Assembly: GCF_964340395.1 (NCBI RefSeq)
Contig: NC_135565.1
Coordinates: 13,353,209-13,417,208 of the forward strand
DNA length: 64,000 nt
Direction of reading: 5' to 3'
DNA from: Glandiceps talaboti
Taxonomy: Eukaryota; Hemichordata; Enteropneusta; Spengelidae
Shown here: one piece after another, positions 63,282 through 64,000 of the stretch
Position numbering within the stretch: position 1 is the stretch's first letter
Layout: each line of letters opens with the position of its first letter
Made by a program: the position numbers and the translations under genes
The notes under the pieces: model-generated
Seen by the model: only the letters and a program-made list of their open reading frames with translations
Databases searched by the model: none
What the model was told of the DNA's origin: nothing

Positions 63282-64000
63282 ATGTTTGCCTGTCGCTGGT
63301 TGTATACCCCCTCTGTGAAAAGAGTACTTCGACTGTTTACGATTTAAATATGTGAACAACAACTTATGGAAGTACGGAATGAACATTTTGCTGAAATAAA
63401 ATTTATTTTCAAAGCTATCGATTCTAAATTATCATAGGAGTCTTGACAACATGCTCAGCACCATGGTGTAGCTGGAGCCAATTTATTTTCATACTGCAAT
63501 ATTATGGGAGTTCACCGTGTGTTTGGATCAACCGAAATGGCACTCCTTAGCTCTGTTCTCTACCATCAACCATATATGGCCTATCACCTAAATATTTTTG
63601 CATTGTCTACTTATAACATATTGCTAAATTTTCGGAATACTTATTCAGTGAAAAATCAATTCTGTAATGTTTTATGAAGAATTTTAATTCTTGTTTTCTC
63701 TTGTCCCTAGATTCGTATAAATGGTGATACTCTATCTGTCGGCCGGTCTATCTCTCTATCGGTCAGTTGGTCTATCAGTCTTTCGTTCCACCTGCAACTA
63801 TCTGTGGTTAGTATGTTTCTTTTCTGATTGTCTCTCAGTCTGCTGTTTTCTGATATTCCGGTGCCTCACGCTGTCCATCTTACTGTTTATGTATCTAGAT
63901 GTTTGTCAAAATATTGACGTTCCAGGTGAGCAAATTTGAATTTATATCATATAGTGTACAAGTTTGAAAATGTCTTAATAATATGAAACTGCTTGTAAAC
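63282..64000. other. Right edge, no supported gene
   Basis: AT-rich sequence with a tcta/gtct-rich low-complexity patch at 63,730-63,840. The open frame there is repeat-derived. Nothing recognised on either strand. Confidence 0.5.

Overview
The window looks like a piece of a marine invertebrate genome, most likely a deuterostome such as a hemichordate or echinoderm. This is judged from spliced genes with metazoan-only domains (HRM-GAIN-GPS, sushi), AT-rich intergenic DNA, very long di- to pentanucleotide arrays, LINE 3' ends, tRNA-like SINEs and many inverted-repeat DNA elements. I cannot name the species. There are no bacterial operons, CRISPR arrays or rRNA genes. Coding exons were found by joining open frames with GT/AG borders and matching phases by eye; no aligner or splice predictor was run.

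Layout. (1) 1-17,100 is a duplicated block holding a TauD/clavaminate-synthase-like dioxygenase on the minus strand: a 5' part running off the left edge (1-3,762), a broken copy with only exon 1 and a piece of the last exon (5,217-6,717), an apparently complete five-exon gene (9,679-13,951), and older last-exon relics. Two copies of a LINE 3' end were carried along in the block. (2) 17,994-26,192 is a complete ten-exon PTGR1 (prostaglandin reductase 1 / leukotriene B4 dehydrogenase) gene, minus strand. Its intron 1 holds a 0.9-kb transposon with ~395-bp, nearly identical terminal inverted repeats. (3) 28,400-36,582 is a ten-exon gene, minus strand, for a secreted HRM-GAIN-GPS protein. It resembles an adhesion GPCR ectodomain but ends after one hydrophobic segment. 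(4) 36,600-45,580 has no coding gene I can support; it holds a probable 5' UTR exon, a MITE, minisatellites and a 0.7-kb pentanucleotide satellite. (5) 45,583-52,824 is a six-exon gene, minus strand, for a small surface protein: signal peptide, beta-sandwich-like domain, two sushi domains and a GPI-type tail. Its promoter and first exon have an older duplicate at 55.0-56.8 kb, and both copies keep a forkhead/RFX/CRE/CCAAT site cluster. (6) 57,000-64,000 holds microsatellites, a 2-kb tandem duplication and, at 62.5-63.3 kb on the plus strand, exons weakly resembling PIG-X, a subunit of the GPI mannosyltransferase I complex.

The genes do not form a pathway. Two of them appear to encode surface proteins with very short hydrophobic C-termini. 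The most unusual items are the seven-helix-less GPS protein and the duplicated promoter module.
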